Below are positions 34,638-43,281 of a stretch of 64,000 nt of DNA, piece after piece; position 1 is the first letter of the stretch, and the number at the start of each line of letters is the position of its first letter. The notes below the pieces were generated by a model that searched no databases, was not told where the DNA came from, and was given only the letters and a program-made list of their open reading frames with translations. The stretch covers positions 1 to 64,000 of the forward strand of contig CAYVGI010000005.1 of the NCBI GenBank assembly GCA_964451095.1. Reading direction: 5' to 3'. The translations under genes were made by a program, and so were the position numbers. Source of the stretch: DAOTTY01 sp964451095. GTDB taxonomy: Bacteria > Chloroflexota > Anaerolineae > Aggregatilineales > Phototrophicaceae.

Positions 34638-36611
34638 ATGTGCGGCATATTCGGTCACTACGCGGCGGAAGGTGCCAACCCGTCCCTCGTCGAGCAGATG
34701 GCACGCTGCCTTGCCCACCGCGGACCGGACGGCTACGGCACATACACCAGCGGTAACGGGCAACTGGCGTTTGGTGCGGGTCGTTTGGCAATCATTGACC
34801 TGAGCGCCGGGGTCATGCCGCTGTTCAACGAAGACCGCAGCGTGTCGGTTGCCTACAACGGTGAGATTTACAACTACCGCACGCTGCGCCGGGAACTGGA
34901 ACAACACGGTCACATCTTCCAAACGGGCACAGACACAGAGGTCATTGTGCACGGCTATGAGCAGTGGGGCACCGATGTGGTCACGCGCCTGCGTGGGATG
35001 TTCGCGCTGTGCGTGTGGGACGAAAACGCCAACCGTTTGCTGCTTGCCCGCGACCGCGCCGGGGAAAAGCCGCTCTACTACACGCAACGTAACGGACAAT
35101 TCCTGTTCGCTTCGGAGATCAAGGCGCTGCTGCTGCACCCGGACGTACACCCGACCGTTGACGAGAATGCCCTGCTGCACTACCTGGCAGTAGGGTATGC
35201 CCCACCCCCGCTGACGATGTTCGCGGGGGTTGCCAAGCTTGCCCCTGGCGAGATGATGCACGTTGATGCTGATGGGGTGCGCGTGACGCGCTACTGGGCA
35301 CCCCACATGGACACCCGCCACATGGATATGCCCTATGACGAAGCGGTGCGTGCCGTGCGCGACAAGCTGACGGAAGCGGTCGAAATGCGGCTGATGAGCG
35401 ATGTACCCATTGGTGCTTTCCTCAGCGGCGGGGTGGACTCAACCGCCGTGGTCGCGCTGATGGGGCGGGCGCTGGGCAAACCTGTGGAGACGTTCACAGT
35501 GGGCTTTAACTTTGCCGATGACCCCACCAACGATGCCAAGTTCAATGTAGACAGGCGCTACGGCGCACAGGCAGCAGCGTGGCTGGGCAGCAACCATCAC
35601 GAAATCACCGTGCGACAAGACAACGCATTGACGGAAGCGTTCCCATACCTGGTAGCGGCGATGGATGAACCCATCGCGCAGCACGCCATCGTGCAGACGG
35701 CGTATGTGTCCGCGTTGGCGCGGCAGCATGGGGTGCCTGTGCTGCTGACGGGAGACGCCGCTGACGAACTGTTTTTGGGTTACAACCACTACCGTGCCGA
35801 CCAAAAGCTCGCCCAATACCTGCGGCTGCCGCGCCTGCTGCGCACCGGTTTGCTTGACCCACTGCTAAGCCGCGCCCCCCACAACGGACTGCGCAAGCTC
35901 GCGCACAAGTCCACGCACGATGCGCCCGCTGCCCGCCGCTACCTCGCATGGATGCGTGTGACAGGCATTGATGACCTGCCCGCGCTGCTGACAAATGCGC
36001 AAACCGCCAACCGTGCAGGCGATGTCGTGCTGCCGTCGCTGGCGGAAGTGCTCTCTGTGCCGCAAACGCACCACTTTGCCGACCGAATTAGCTATGCCAG
36101 CTTCCGGCGGTGGGTGGCAGAGGACAGCAACATGCGCGTAGACAAAATGAGTATGCTCATGTCCGTAGAGGCGCGGGCACCGTTTCAGGATCATGAGTTG
36201 GTGGAACTGGCGTTCCGGCTGCCGCTGGCGTATAAGCTCCGTGCGGGGGATTTTAAGCGCGTCCTGAAGGACGCGGTGCGCGACATCGTGCCAGCAGATG
36301 TGCTGCAACGCCCCAAGTGGGGCTTCGCGCCGCCGAGTTCAAAGTGGCTGCGGGGTGCGCTCAAACCGCTGGTCGATCAATACCTATCCCCGGAATACGT
36401 TGAGGCGGTGGGGCTTTTCCAGCATCCAACGGTTTCGCGCATGATTGACGAGCACATGGCACAACGCGGCTACCACCTTTGGACACTGTACCCGCTGCTG
36501 GTGTTTCACATCTGGCACGCAGCGTATGTTGACGAGTCGCTGACGCTGGCGGACAAAATGACACCTCAACGCCTGCTAGATGGTGTCTCTATCGCTACAC
36601 CCCTGCGTTAG
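34638..36611 (+). CDS. asnB: Asparagine synthase (glutamine-hydrolysing)
   Basis: A 657-residue amidotransferase. Cys2 is the glutaminase nucleophile (MCGIFGHYA), with the NGEIYNY glutamine-binding block at 74-80. The synthetase domain carries the PP-loop SGGVDST at 263-269. It makes asparagine from aspartate, ATP and glutamine. The length is typical of the long AsnB group, some members of which amidate cell-wall or exopolysaccharide precursors. The start follows GGGAAAGGTG, 54 nt after gyrA, so the two may share a transcript. Confidence 0.92.
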   Translation: MCGIFGHYAAEGANPSLVEQMARCLAHRGPDGYGTYTSGNGQLAFGAGRLAIIDLSAGVMPLFNEDRSVSVAYNGEIYNYRTLRRELEQHGHIFQTGTDTEVIVHGYEQWGTDVVTRLRGMFALCVWDENANRLLLARDRAGEKPLYYTQRNGQFLFASEIKALLLHPDVHPTVDENALLHYLAVGYAPPPLTMFAGVAKLAPGEMMHVDADGVRVTRYWAPHMDTRHMDMPYDEAVRAVRDKLTEAVEMRLMSDVPIGAFLSGGVDSTAVVALMGRALGKPVETFTVGFNFADDPTNDAKFNVDRRYGAQAAAWLGSNHHEITVRQDNALTEAFPYLVAAMDEPIAQHAIVQTAYVSALARQHGVPVLLTGDAADELFLGYNHYRADQKLAQYLRLPRLLRTGLLDPLLSRAPHNGLRKLAHKSTHDAPAARRYLAWMRVTGIDDLPALLTNAQTANRAGDVVLPSLAEVLSVPQTHHFADRISYASFRRWVAEDSNMRVDKMSMLMSVEARAPFQDHELVELAFRLPLAYKLRAGDFKRVLKDAVRDIVPADVLQRPKWGFAPPSSKWLRGALKPLVDQYLSPEYVEAVGLFQHPTVSRMIDEHMAQRGYHLWTLYPLLVFHIWHAAYVDESLTLADKMTPQRLLDGVSIATPLR

Positions 36612-36697
36612 CGCACCACTGCATTCCATTTTTGGGGCGTACCGCCTCTAGCTCAAAGCAAAGGGGACTATTAGCTCTGCCCGGCGCCATCCAGCGT

Positions 36698-36727
36698 TTG
36701 GTTTCATGCTGCGCCACTCGCTATAAT
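36698..36727 (+). promoter_or_regulatory. Promoter of the cupin-dehydrogenase operon
   Basis: TTGGTT (36698-36703) and a perfect TATAAT (36722-36727) are 18 nt apart, 70 nt before the cupin start. Confidence 0.55.
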
Positions 36728-36796
36728 CGGCTTGCGCGATTTTTGGTCGCAAAACTACATATCCTCACACATAAAACACTTCTGGAAAGATACATT

Positions 36797-38014
36797 ATGG
36801 CAACCACGACACAGATAGCACAAACCGCCCTGGAACAGGGCAAAGGTATCGTCCGGCTGATGCCCGCGTGGGTACCGCGTTCGTTCTGCGTACCGGGGCG
36901 GCGGCTGCGCCTGCACACCGATGACCTGTACGCGCTGGGCGCCCAGCGCGGCGGCATAGACGAACGCTGGTTCTCCTCCACGACGCACGCGGATAACGGT
37001 CCGCTCACGCCCGGTGACGAGGGGCTAAGTTACATCTATGTGGATAACGACAATCGTGTGACGCTTAAAGAGGCAATCGAGCAGATGGGCGAGGCATTCC
37101 TCGGCGCAGCGGCGATGGACGCCTACGGCGGCTGGGCAATGTACAGCAAGTTCTTTGACAACATGTACCCGCTGCCGCACCATGTGCACCACACCGACGA
37201 AATGGCGGCGAACGTGGGCGCGGTGGGTAAGCCGGAGGCATACTTCTACCCGGCGCAGTACAACTTCGCGCTGGACACATTCCCGTACACATTCTTCGGC
37301 TTGGAGCCGGGCACAACACAGGAGCAGGTTATTGACTGCCTGCGCCGCTGGGACGACGGCGACAACGAAATTCTGGCGCTCTCTAAGGCGTATCGCCTGC
37401 AAGTGGACACCGGGTGGTATGTGCCGCCGGGTGTGCTGCACGCGCCGGGCACTATGTGCACCTACGAGCCGCAGCGTGCCAGCGATGTGTTCTCCATGTG
37501 GCAGTCGCTCATTGCCGATTACCAGGTGGTTGACCGCAGCCTGCTCGTAAAAGATGTTCCCGAAGACAAGCACCAGGACTTTGACTACATGCTCGCCCTG
37601 CTAGACTGGGACGCAAATGTTGACACGAACTTCAAGGAGTCGTACTTCCTCACGCCCATCCCAGCAGGAGACACTGCCGAGATGGAAAGCGGGGGCTACC
37701 TGGAGGAGTGGATTACCTATGGCAGCGAGTGGTTTAGTGCCAAGCGGCTGACCGTACACCCCGGGCAAACTGTTACCATTGCAGACAAAGCTGCCTACGG
37801 TGTGATCTGCATCCAGGGCATGGGCGATTTTGGTGCACACCGCATGTCATCCCCAACGATGATCCGCTATGGGCAGATGACCGAGGACGAGTTCTTTGTC
37901 ACGGCGCAGGCAGCGGGTGAGGGCGTGCAAATCACCAACCTGAGCAGCACAGAACCGCTGGTTATGCTGAAGCACTTTAACCCCGGCAATCCCGATATGC
38001 CTGCGAAGGCGTAG
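36797..38014 (+). CDS. Cupin protein related to class I mannose-6-phosphate isomerase
   Basis: A 405-residue protein. The segment LPHHVHHTDEMAANVG followed by GKPEAYFY copies the type I PMI metal-binding pattern (QxHP...GKxE), and YVPPGVLHAPG gives the later His ligand. The first-site Gln is His here. These features suggest a zinc-dependent sugar-phosphate isomerase-like enzyme, although the reaction is not certain. The start at 36797 follows GGAAAG and gives MATTTQIAQTALEQGKG; the frame is open 55 codons further upstream without support. It is 4 nt from the next gene, so the two are translationally linked. Confidence 0.7.
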   Translation: MATTTQIAQTALEQGKGIVRLMPAWVPRSFCVPGRRLRLHTDDLYALGAQRGGIDERWFSSTTHADNGPLTPGDEGLSYIYVDNDNRVTLKEAIEQMGEAFLGAAAMDAYGGWAMYSKFFDNMYPLPHHVHHTDEMAANVGAVGKPEAYFYPAQYNFALDTFPYTFFGLEPGTTQEQVIDCLRRWDDGDNEILALSKAYRLQVDTGWYVPPGVLHAPGTMCTYEPQRASDVFSMWQSLIADYQVVDRSLLVKDVPEDKHQDFDYMLALLDWDANVDTNFKESYFLTPIPAGDTAEMESGGYLEEWITYGSEWFSAKRLTVHPGQTVTIADKAAYGVICIQGMGDFGAHRMSSPTMIRYGQMTEDEFFVTAQAAGEGVQITNLSSTEPLVMLKHFNPGNPDMPAKA

Positions 38015-38018
38015 ACCG

Positions 38019-38882
38019 ATGTCGGTGAACTACAAGAAGGAATTGGTGGTGGTATTGGGGCAGCCGATTGCGGAGAACCCCACCGTCGTGATGCAGGAGG
38101 CAGCGTTTGATGAGTTGGATCTCAACTGGCGCTACCTGAACATCGAAGTCAGTCCAGAGCAGCTTGCAGACGCGATGACGGGCGTGCGGGCGTTTGGCAT
38201 CCGTGGCATGAACCTGACGATCCCGCACAAAATCACCGTGATGCAGTACCTTGATGAAATCTCCCAGGATGCGCAGGTCATCGGCGCGGTGAACACCGTC
38301 AAGCGGGAGGGGGATAAGCTCATCGGGGAGAACACCGACGGCAAAGGCTTTCTGCACGGCATCCGCACGGACGCAGGCATTGACCCCAAGGGCAAGCGTG
38401 TGGTGATGTTAGGTGCGGGGGGCGCGGCGCGTGCCATCGGCACGGAACTGGTGTTTGCGGGCATTGAAGAACTGATCGTACTTAACCGCACAATAGAGCG
38501 CGGCGCGGCGATGACCGATCACCTGCGCGAGCAAACGGGTGCGAACGTGACGTTCTTGCCGTGGGAGGGCACGTATAGCGTTCCGCCGGACATGGACATT
38601 CTGGTCAACGCTACATCTATTGGGCTGTACCCAGATGTAGACGCCATGCCCGACGTAGACATATCGCAGGCAGCAGAAAACACCCTCGTGTGCGATGTCA
38701 TCCCCAACCCGCCCGTGACGCCGTTCATCCGGGCGGCGCAGGCACGCGGGATGCCGACGCTAGACGGGCTTTCTATGCTGGTGTACCAGGGCACCATCGG
38801 TTTCAAGTTCTGGACAGGCGTTGATGCGCCCGTGGACGTGATGAAGCGTGCCCTGCAAGAGGCGTTCGGCGTCACGGAGTAG
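38019..38882 (+). CDS. Shikimate dehydrogenase homologue with altered substrate-binding motif
   Basis: A 287-residue NAD(P)-dependent protein of the AroE fold. The catalytic Lys is in MNLTIPHKITV, the Asp in GENTDGKGF, and the Rossmann loop reads VVMLGAGGAARAIG (127-140). The substrate-binding Ser-x-Ser of AroE, expected after GxPIA, is replaced by Asn-Pro-Thr (GQPIAENPTVVM, residues 14-25). This places it in a side branch that may oxidise another polyol or sugar acid. It follows the PMI-like cupin by 4 nt, which points to a shared sugar or cyclitol pathway, not aromatic amino-acid synthesis. No other aro gene is in the window. Confidence 0.78.
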   Translation: MSVNYKKELVVVLGQPIAENPTVVMQEAAFDELDLNWRYLNIEVSPEQLADAMTGVRAFGIRGMNLTIPHKITVMQYLDEISQDAQVIGAVNTVKREGDKLIGENTDGKGFLHGIRTDAGIDPKGKRVVMLGAGGAARAIGTELVFAGIEELIVLNRTIERGAAMTDHLREQTGANVTFLPWEGTYSVPPDMDILVNATSIGLYPDVDAMPDVDISQAAENTLVCDVIPNPPVTPFIRAAQARGMPTLDGLSMLVYQGTIGFKFWTGVDAPVDVMKRALQEAFGVTE

Positions 38883-38896
38883 CGCACGCGCTGTAT

Positions 38897-38929
38897 GGGC
38901 GGGGCACTTGCTTGCGCGTGTGCCCGCCC
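38897..38929. terminator. Hairpin between convergent genes
   Basis: GGGCGGGGCAC (38897-38907) pairs with GTGCCCGCCC (38920-38929), with one bulged G. There is no U tract. It probably serves to end transcription from both sides. Confidence 0.45.
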
Positions 38930-38944
38930 GCTGTATAGTATAGT

Positions 38945-40684
38945 CTACTCTGCTCGCCCGCGTGTGAGGTTGTCGATAATGCGCACGCCCTCCGGGTTGG
39001 CTAAGTCGCACGTCTCGGCAACGATGCTCTCGCGTGGGGCAGTGAGGGGTTCTTCGGGGTTGAAGTAGTTGTACACCGTCAGCGCAATATCCTCAATCAA
39101 CGGGAATGACTCCTCAAAGTTCAGCCACGTCGGGTTGTGCAGCACCACCACCAGCACATAATCTCCGCCCGGCGTGAACACAACCCCTGCGTCGCCATGC
39201 GTGTCGTTAATCCAGCCGTGCTTGTGCGCGATGCGTGTGCCGTCCGGTGCGCCCACCTCCAGCAGTGCACCGATGCGGTTGCCGCTCATCAGGTAGAGCA
39301 TTTGCTCACACTCCTGCTGGGTAATTGCGCCGCCAAATGCGTTAATAAACGGTCCGGTGCCGTCTGCCGCACACTGGTACATGCTGTACAAAATCAAGCC
39401 CATCTCGTTAACCGTCATCTGGTTGAACGGGTCGGGATTGGTGCGCGTGGTATCTGCTGGGCTAGACGGCGCGGCGACAGGCTGCGGCGTGATGCGCGGG
39501 TCAATCAGGAAGGGCGCAACCATGAATGTCTCCTGCAAACCCATCTGGCGCATCGTGTCTGTGACGTTGGCGGCACCGCTGTATGGATCGCCGCCGATGT
39601 AGCCGAGAATGCGGTTGGAAGACGTATTTTCGCTGCAAATCATCATGCTTGCCAGGTGACGTGCCTCCTCGCCATCGGGCAAACGGTCTAGCGAGCGGTA
39701 CAGCGTCGTGAGGATGCTGACTTTGCTCAGGCTCATGCCGCTGTAGGCGAAGTCCTCGCCAAACGTGAGCGCCTCGCCCGTTTGCAAGTCCATCAGGAAC
39801 AGGCTACCCAGGCGGCTCGTTTCGGGGTCAAAGCCTGCCGCGAGCAGTTTATCCCACAGTTGGTCGCCCAGCGCTTTGAACTCCGGGCTGAGCGGGGCGC
39901 TGCTCAGGTTGGGTAGGTCGCTCACTGGCTGTACCGCGTCTGGCGTGGGGGTGAGCGTGGGTAGGTCGAAGCTGGTGCGAGAAACGCCCGGCAGCGTGTA
40001 GATGTTCCCCTGCACCTCCAGCAAATCGAGCGCGACCCAACCAAACCCGCCCGATACCGCCTCGTAGCGGATTTGCACCCACGGTACCTGTGTGTGGTAT
40101 GCCGTCACCTCGAACAGGTCACCCGTTTGCGCCACACCGATGCGCGGGTAGTCTACCCCCGGTCCGAAGCGGATGTTAATCTCGCCGCGTGCCTCCCCGA
40201 CGATGCCGGAGAGCTGTGTTGCCGTCGGCGTGACAATTGCCGACATTGCCACGCCCACCAGTTCTGGTGTAGCGGTTGCCACCGCAGCGTCCCCAGCAGG
40301 GGCGGGGGGCGCTGTGGGAGCGATAGGCACCGTGCTTGTCGTGCCCTCACCGATGACCACAGTTGAGTAAGGCACAGTATTCAGGTCACCGCTGATGGTC
40401 ACCACATCAACGAACACCCAGCCCAGCGGTGCCTCGGTTGTCGGGTCTCCTAGCAGCACCCACGGGAAGAACTCGCTCCTGCCTACAACCGGGTAGGTGG
40501 TGCCGCTGCTGATTTCGCCCACAGGTGCCAGGTTGATGCTGGGGTCTGGGCGTAGGTTTGCCACGGTCACTGCCTCTGCCGTGACGGATGTATTCTGCCG
40601 GGCGATGGCGAAGGGCAGCAGAATAAGCTGCACCCCGCATAACATTGCAACGAACAAAAGCGCTTTGCTAGGGCGTCGGGACAT
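38945..40684 (-). CDS. Exported beta-lactamase-fold (class A-like) protein with SH3 domains
   Basis: A 579-residue secreted protein. It has an N-terminal signal segment (ALLFVAMLCGVQLILLPFAIA), an SH3-type module (about 32-98), a Thr/Pro/Ala linker, a second SH3 module (about 162-225, INIRFGPGVDYPRIG), and a serine beta-lactamase2-type domain from about 265. Catalytic blocks are SLSK (318-321), SEN (351-353) and HKHG in place of KTG. The Ser-Lys dyad is complete, so hydrolase or transpeptidase chemistry on peptidoglycan is plausible. True antibiotic resistance is not implied. It is divergent from the tRNA-Leu gene. Confidence 0.82.
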   Translation of the reverse strand: MSRRPSKALLFVAMLCGVQLILLPFAIARQNTSVTAEAVTVANLRPDPSINLAPVGEISSGTTYPVVGRSEFFPWVLLGDPTTEAPLGWVFVDVVTISGDLNTVPYSTVVIGEGTTSTVPIAPTAPPAPAGDAAVATATPELVGVAMSAIVTPTATQLSGIVGEARGEINIRFGPGVDYPRIGVAQTGDLFEVTAYHTQVPWVQIRYEAVSGGFGWVALDLLEVQGNIYTLPGVSRTSFDLPTLTPTPDAVQPVSDLPNLSSAPLSPEFKALGDQLWDKLLAAGFDPETSRLGSLFLMDLQTGEALTFGEDFAYSGMSLSKVSILTTLYRSLDRLPDGEEARHLASMMICSENTSSNRILGYIGGDPYSGAANVTDTMRQMGLQETFMVAPFLIDPRITPQPVAAPSSPADTTRTNPDPFNQMTVNEMGLILYSMYQCAADGTGPFINAFGGAITQQECEQMLYLMSGNRIGALLEVGAPDGTRIAHKHGWINDTHGDAGVVFTPGGDYVLVVVLHNPTWLNFEESFPLIEDIALTVYNYFNPEEPLTAPRESIVAETCDLANPEGVRIIDNLTRGRAE

Positions 40685-40775
40685 GGTTTGAGGGTCTCGC
40701 TGTGGACAAGTTTTCGCTGCCCATATGGTACGGTGCCGTGCCAGGAAATCAACACCAGAGGCGAAAATCTCGTCC

Positions 40776-40803
40776 TTGACACCGCAATCGCTTGGAGTAT
40801 GAT
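40776..40803 (+). promoter_or_regulatory. Promoter of tRNA-Leu
   Basis: A perfect TTGACA (40776-40781) and TATGAT (40798-40803), 16 nt apart, end 16 nt before the first base of the tRNA. Confidence 0.75.
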
Positions 40804-40819
40804 TCTGTTTGCATTGAAT

Positions 40820-40903
40820 GCCGAAGTGGCGGAATTGGCAGACGCGCTGTGTTCAGGGCGCAGTTCCTTTTTAGGAGTGTGGGTTCGACTCCCACCTTCG
40901 GCA
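40820..40903 (+). tRNA. tRNA-Leu (anticodon CAG)
   Basis: A class II tRNA of 84 nt. Acceptor arms GCCGAAG (40820-40826) and CTTCGGC (40896-40902) pair perfectly, with discriminator A. The anticodon stem CTGTG/CGCAG encloses loop TTCAGGG, giving CAG. The long variable arm and the TGGGTTCGACTCCCA T arm are complete. CCA is not encoded (the next bases are CACC), so it must be added by the nucleotidyltransferase. Confidence 0.93.
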
Positions 40904-40907
40904 CACC

Positions 40908-40936
40908 AAAAAGCGACCATTGCGGTCGCTTTTTTT
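40908..40936 (+). terminator. Intrinsic terminator of tRNA-Leu
   Basis: AAAAAGCGACC pairs with GGTCGCTTTTT around an ATTGC loop and is followed by a run of seven T residues. Confidence 0.93.
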
Positions 40937-41154
40937 CGTTGGAGCATCGTTTGCCATGCAGTGCGTGGTAACAAACACAACAAGATGCACCGTGTACATC
41001 CTCATTGGTTGGTGCTGCTGCGGGAAAAGTGGCTGTGTGCAATGCTTTGGGGCAAAATAGACGCGGAAGACGCAGCCCGATGCGGTATCTACTGTACGTC
41101 GTTTGGTTCGCATATACTCACAGGGGATCGTGTGGGTTGCCAGAAAGGTGAGAA

Positions 41155-41928
41155 ATGAATTTTTCCGATCGCGTCGTCATTGTGACCGGTGGTGCAAGCG
41201 GGATAGGCAGGGCGACAGTTGATGTGTTTGTTCAGCAAGGTGCGAAGGTCGTCATCTGGGATGTGCAGCAGGAAAGTGGCGAGGCAGTCGCCGCTGAACT
41301 GCGGTCAGCGGGGCATGAGGCTATTTTTGCGCAGGTCGATGTCGTTAACAGCAGCGACGTTGATGCCGCCGTCGCCAACATCATCACTGAATTTAAGCAA
41401 GTGGATGTGTTGGTGAACAACGCGGGTATTGTCCGGGATGGGCAGTTGGTGAAATATAAGGACGGGGCAGTCCAGAGTGTCATGAGTGACGCGATGTTCG
41501 AGCAGGTCATCAACGTGAACCTTAAAGGTGTTTTTAACTGCACCCGCGCTGTTGTGCCTGCGATGATAGAAAAGGGCTACGGGCGCATCCTGAACGCGAC
41601 GTCGGTTGTTGCGCTGTACGGCAATTTTGGGCAGACCAATTACGTGGCGACTAAAACAGGCGTCATTGGCATGACCCGGGTTTGGGCGCGTGAACTCGGC
41701 AAGTATGGCATCACGGTCAATGCCATCGCACCGGGCTTCATCCGCACGGAGATGCTGGACAGCGTGCCAGACAAAATTATTGAGCGGATGATTGCTGCTA
41801 CGCCTGTTGGACGGTTGGGCACCCCCCAGGACATTGCCAATGCCTATGCGTTTTTGGCAAGTGATGCTGCCGCGTTCATTAACGGCACCGTGCTTTCGGT
41901 AGACGGTGGCATGGTACTGGGAACGTAG
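41155..41928 (+). CDS. Short-chain dehydrogenase/reductase, FabG/3-hydroxyacyl-CoA type
   Basis: A 257-residue Rossmann enzyme. The cofactor loop is TGGASGIG (11-18), the NNAG motif follows in VLVNNAGIV, the catalytic Ser lies in NATSVVALYG, and YxxxK is YVATK. The ending FINGTVLSVDGGMVLG is typical of 3-oxoacyl reductases. Acidic residue D36 at the end of beta 2 (VVIWDVQQ) favours NAD over NADP, which fits an oxidative 3-hydroxyacyl-CoA dehydrogenase working with the thiolase next door. The start follows GAAAGGTGAG. It may be co-transcribed with the thiolase 76 nt downstream. Confidence 0.85.
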   Translation: MNFSDRVVIVTGGASGIGRATVDVFVQQGAKVVIWDVQQESGEAVAAELRSAGHEAIFAQVDVVNSSDVDAAVANIITEFKQVDVLVNNAGIVRDGQLVKYKDGAVQSVMSDAMFEQVINVNLKGVFNCTRAVVPAMIEKGYGRILNATSVVALYGNFGQTNYVATKTGVIGMTRVWARELGKYGITVNAIAPGFIRTEMLDSVPDKIIERMIAATPVGRLGTPQDIANAYAFLASDAAAFINGTVLSVDGGMVLGT

Positions 41929-42004
41929 CCGACCCGCACTTAGACGGTCGTGCACGCGAGCGACCAGATAGATAGCATTTTGTATTCTGTAGCGAGGTGA
42001 TTAC

Positions 42005-43198
42005 ATGCGAGACGTATTTGTTGTGTCAGCGACCAGGACGCCAATTGGCAAGTTTGGTGGCAAACTTAAAGATGTGAGTCCGGTCGAATTGGGTGCCACT
42101 GCCATGAAAGCCGCCCTAAACCGTGCCGGGATTGACGGCGCACAGTTAGACCTGTACATCATGGGGAACATTTTACGCGCCGGGCACGGGCAGCTTTTAC
42201 CCCGGCAGGCGGCGGTGCAAGCTGGCATTCCGCAGTCCGTAGATGGATACGCCGTGGATATGGTTTGCTCGTCGGGCATGATGTCCGTCATGAATGCGGC
42301 AACGATGATCAAGGCGGGGGAGGCAGATCTCATCCTGGCGGGTGGCATGGAGTCTATGTCGCAGGCAGGGTTTACGCTCTCACATCGCGCCCGTTGGGGC
42401 TACAAGTTCCTCATGGGTTCACCAGAGGGACTCACCGACACGCTGCTGCACGATGGCTTAACCGACCCGATAGAAAACGACGGTATGGGCAACGAAACCG
42501 AGCGGCTGTCCGCGGAATATGCGGTTACCCGTGCGGAGGTGGACGAGGTTGCCTATCAGTCGCACATTCGGGCAGCCAAGGCGCATGAGCAGAACTGCTT
42601 TGCGGACGAAATCGTGCCGATTGAGGTCACTTCTCGGAAGTCCACCGAAATCATGAACGTTGATGAAGGCATCCGGGCGGATACAACGGTTGAAACGCTC
42701 AATAAGCTGCGTCCGGCGTTTACGGAGGATGGCATCCTCACCGCTGGGAACTCCAGCCAGCTTAGCGATGGCGCAGCGGCACTGCTGCTTGCCAGCGAAG
42801 AGGCAGTTAAGCAACATAACCTCACGCCGATTGCCCGCATTGTGGGGGGGAGCGTCGCAGCGGTGGATAGCTGGCGCTTTGTGGAAGCGCCTATTCCGGC
42901 AATTAAGAAGCTGCTCAGCCGCCAACAGGTGGACGTAGCGGAGATTGACCTGTTTGAAAACAACGAGGCGTTTGCCACGAACAGTGTTTTGCTGCACAAG
43001 CGGCTGGATGTACCGTACGACAAGATGAACATATACGGCGGCGGTATCTCTCTGGGGCACCCTATTGGGGCGACGGGCGCCCGTTTGATTGTGACGCTTA
43101 CAACCGCTTTGAGACACGGTCAGGGGCGGTATGGGGTTGCGTCCCTGTGCCACGGAACCGGGGGTGGCACAGCGGTACTGGTGGAAAACCTAAACTGA
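42005..43198 (+). CDS. Thiolase (acetyl-CoA C-acyltransferase)
   Basis: A 397-residue thiolase II family protein. The acyl-accepting Cys is C88 (DMVCSSGMMSVMNAA), the His is in GGISLGHPIGATGARL, and the second Cys is in SLCHGTGGGTA near the C terminus. It cleaves or forms 3-ketoacyl-CoA. Chain-length preference cannot be told from the sequence. With the SDR before it and the CoA ligase, importer and thioesterase beyond, it fits a beta-oxidation-like route. The start follows GAGGTGA. Confidence 0.92.
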   Translation: MRDVFVVSATRTPIGKFGGKLKDVSPVELGATAMKAALNRAGIDGAQLDLYIMGNILRAGHGQLLPRQAAVQAGIPQSVDGYAVDMVCSSGMMSVMNAATMIKAGEADLILAGGMESMSQAGFTLSHRARWGYKFLMGSPEGLTDTLLHDGLTDPIENDGMGNETERLSAEYAVTRAEVDEVAYQSHIRAAKAHEQNCFADEIVPIEVTSRKSTEIMNVDEGIRADTTVETLNKLRPAFTEDGILTAGNSSQLSDGAAALLLASEEAVKQHNLTPIARIVGGSVAAVDSWRFVEAPIPAIKKLLSRQQVDVAEIDLFENNEAFATNSVLLHKRLDVPYDKMNIYGGGISLGHPIGATGARLIVTLTTALRHGQGRYGVASLCHGTGGGTAVLVENLN

Positions 43199-43213
43199 TG
43201 GGTGATGCTGGGC

Positions 43214-43251
43214 ACGATAGAGCAGGCACCGTTCTGGGTCTGCTCTATCGT
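43214..43251. terminator. Hairpin between convergent thiolase and hydrolase genes
   Basis: A perfect 12-bp inverted repeat, ACGATAGAGCAG (43214-43225) and CTGCTCTATCGT (43240-43251), with a 14-nt loop. There is no U tract on either side; it may stop transcription with Rho or stabilise both 3' ends. Confidence 0.55.
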
Positions 43252-43281
43252 CAGTCTATCGACACAGCTTGCGGTATGGGG

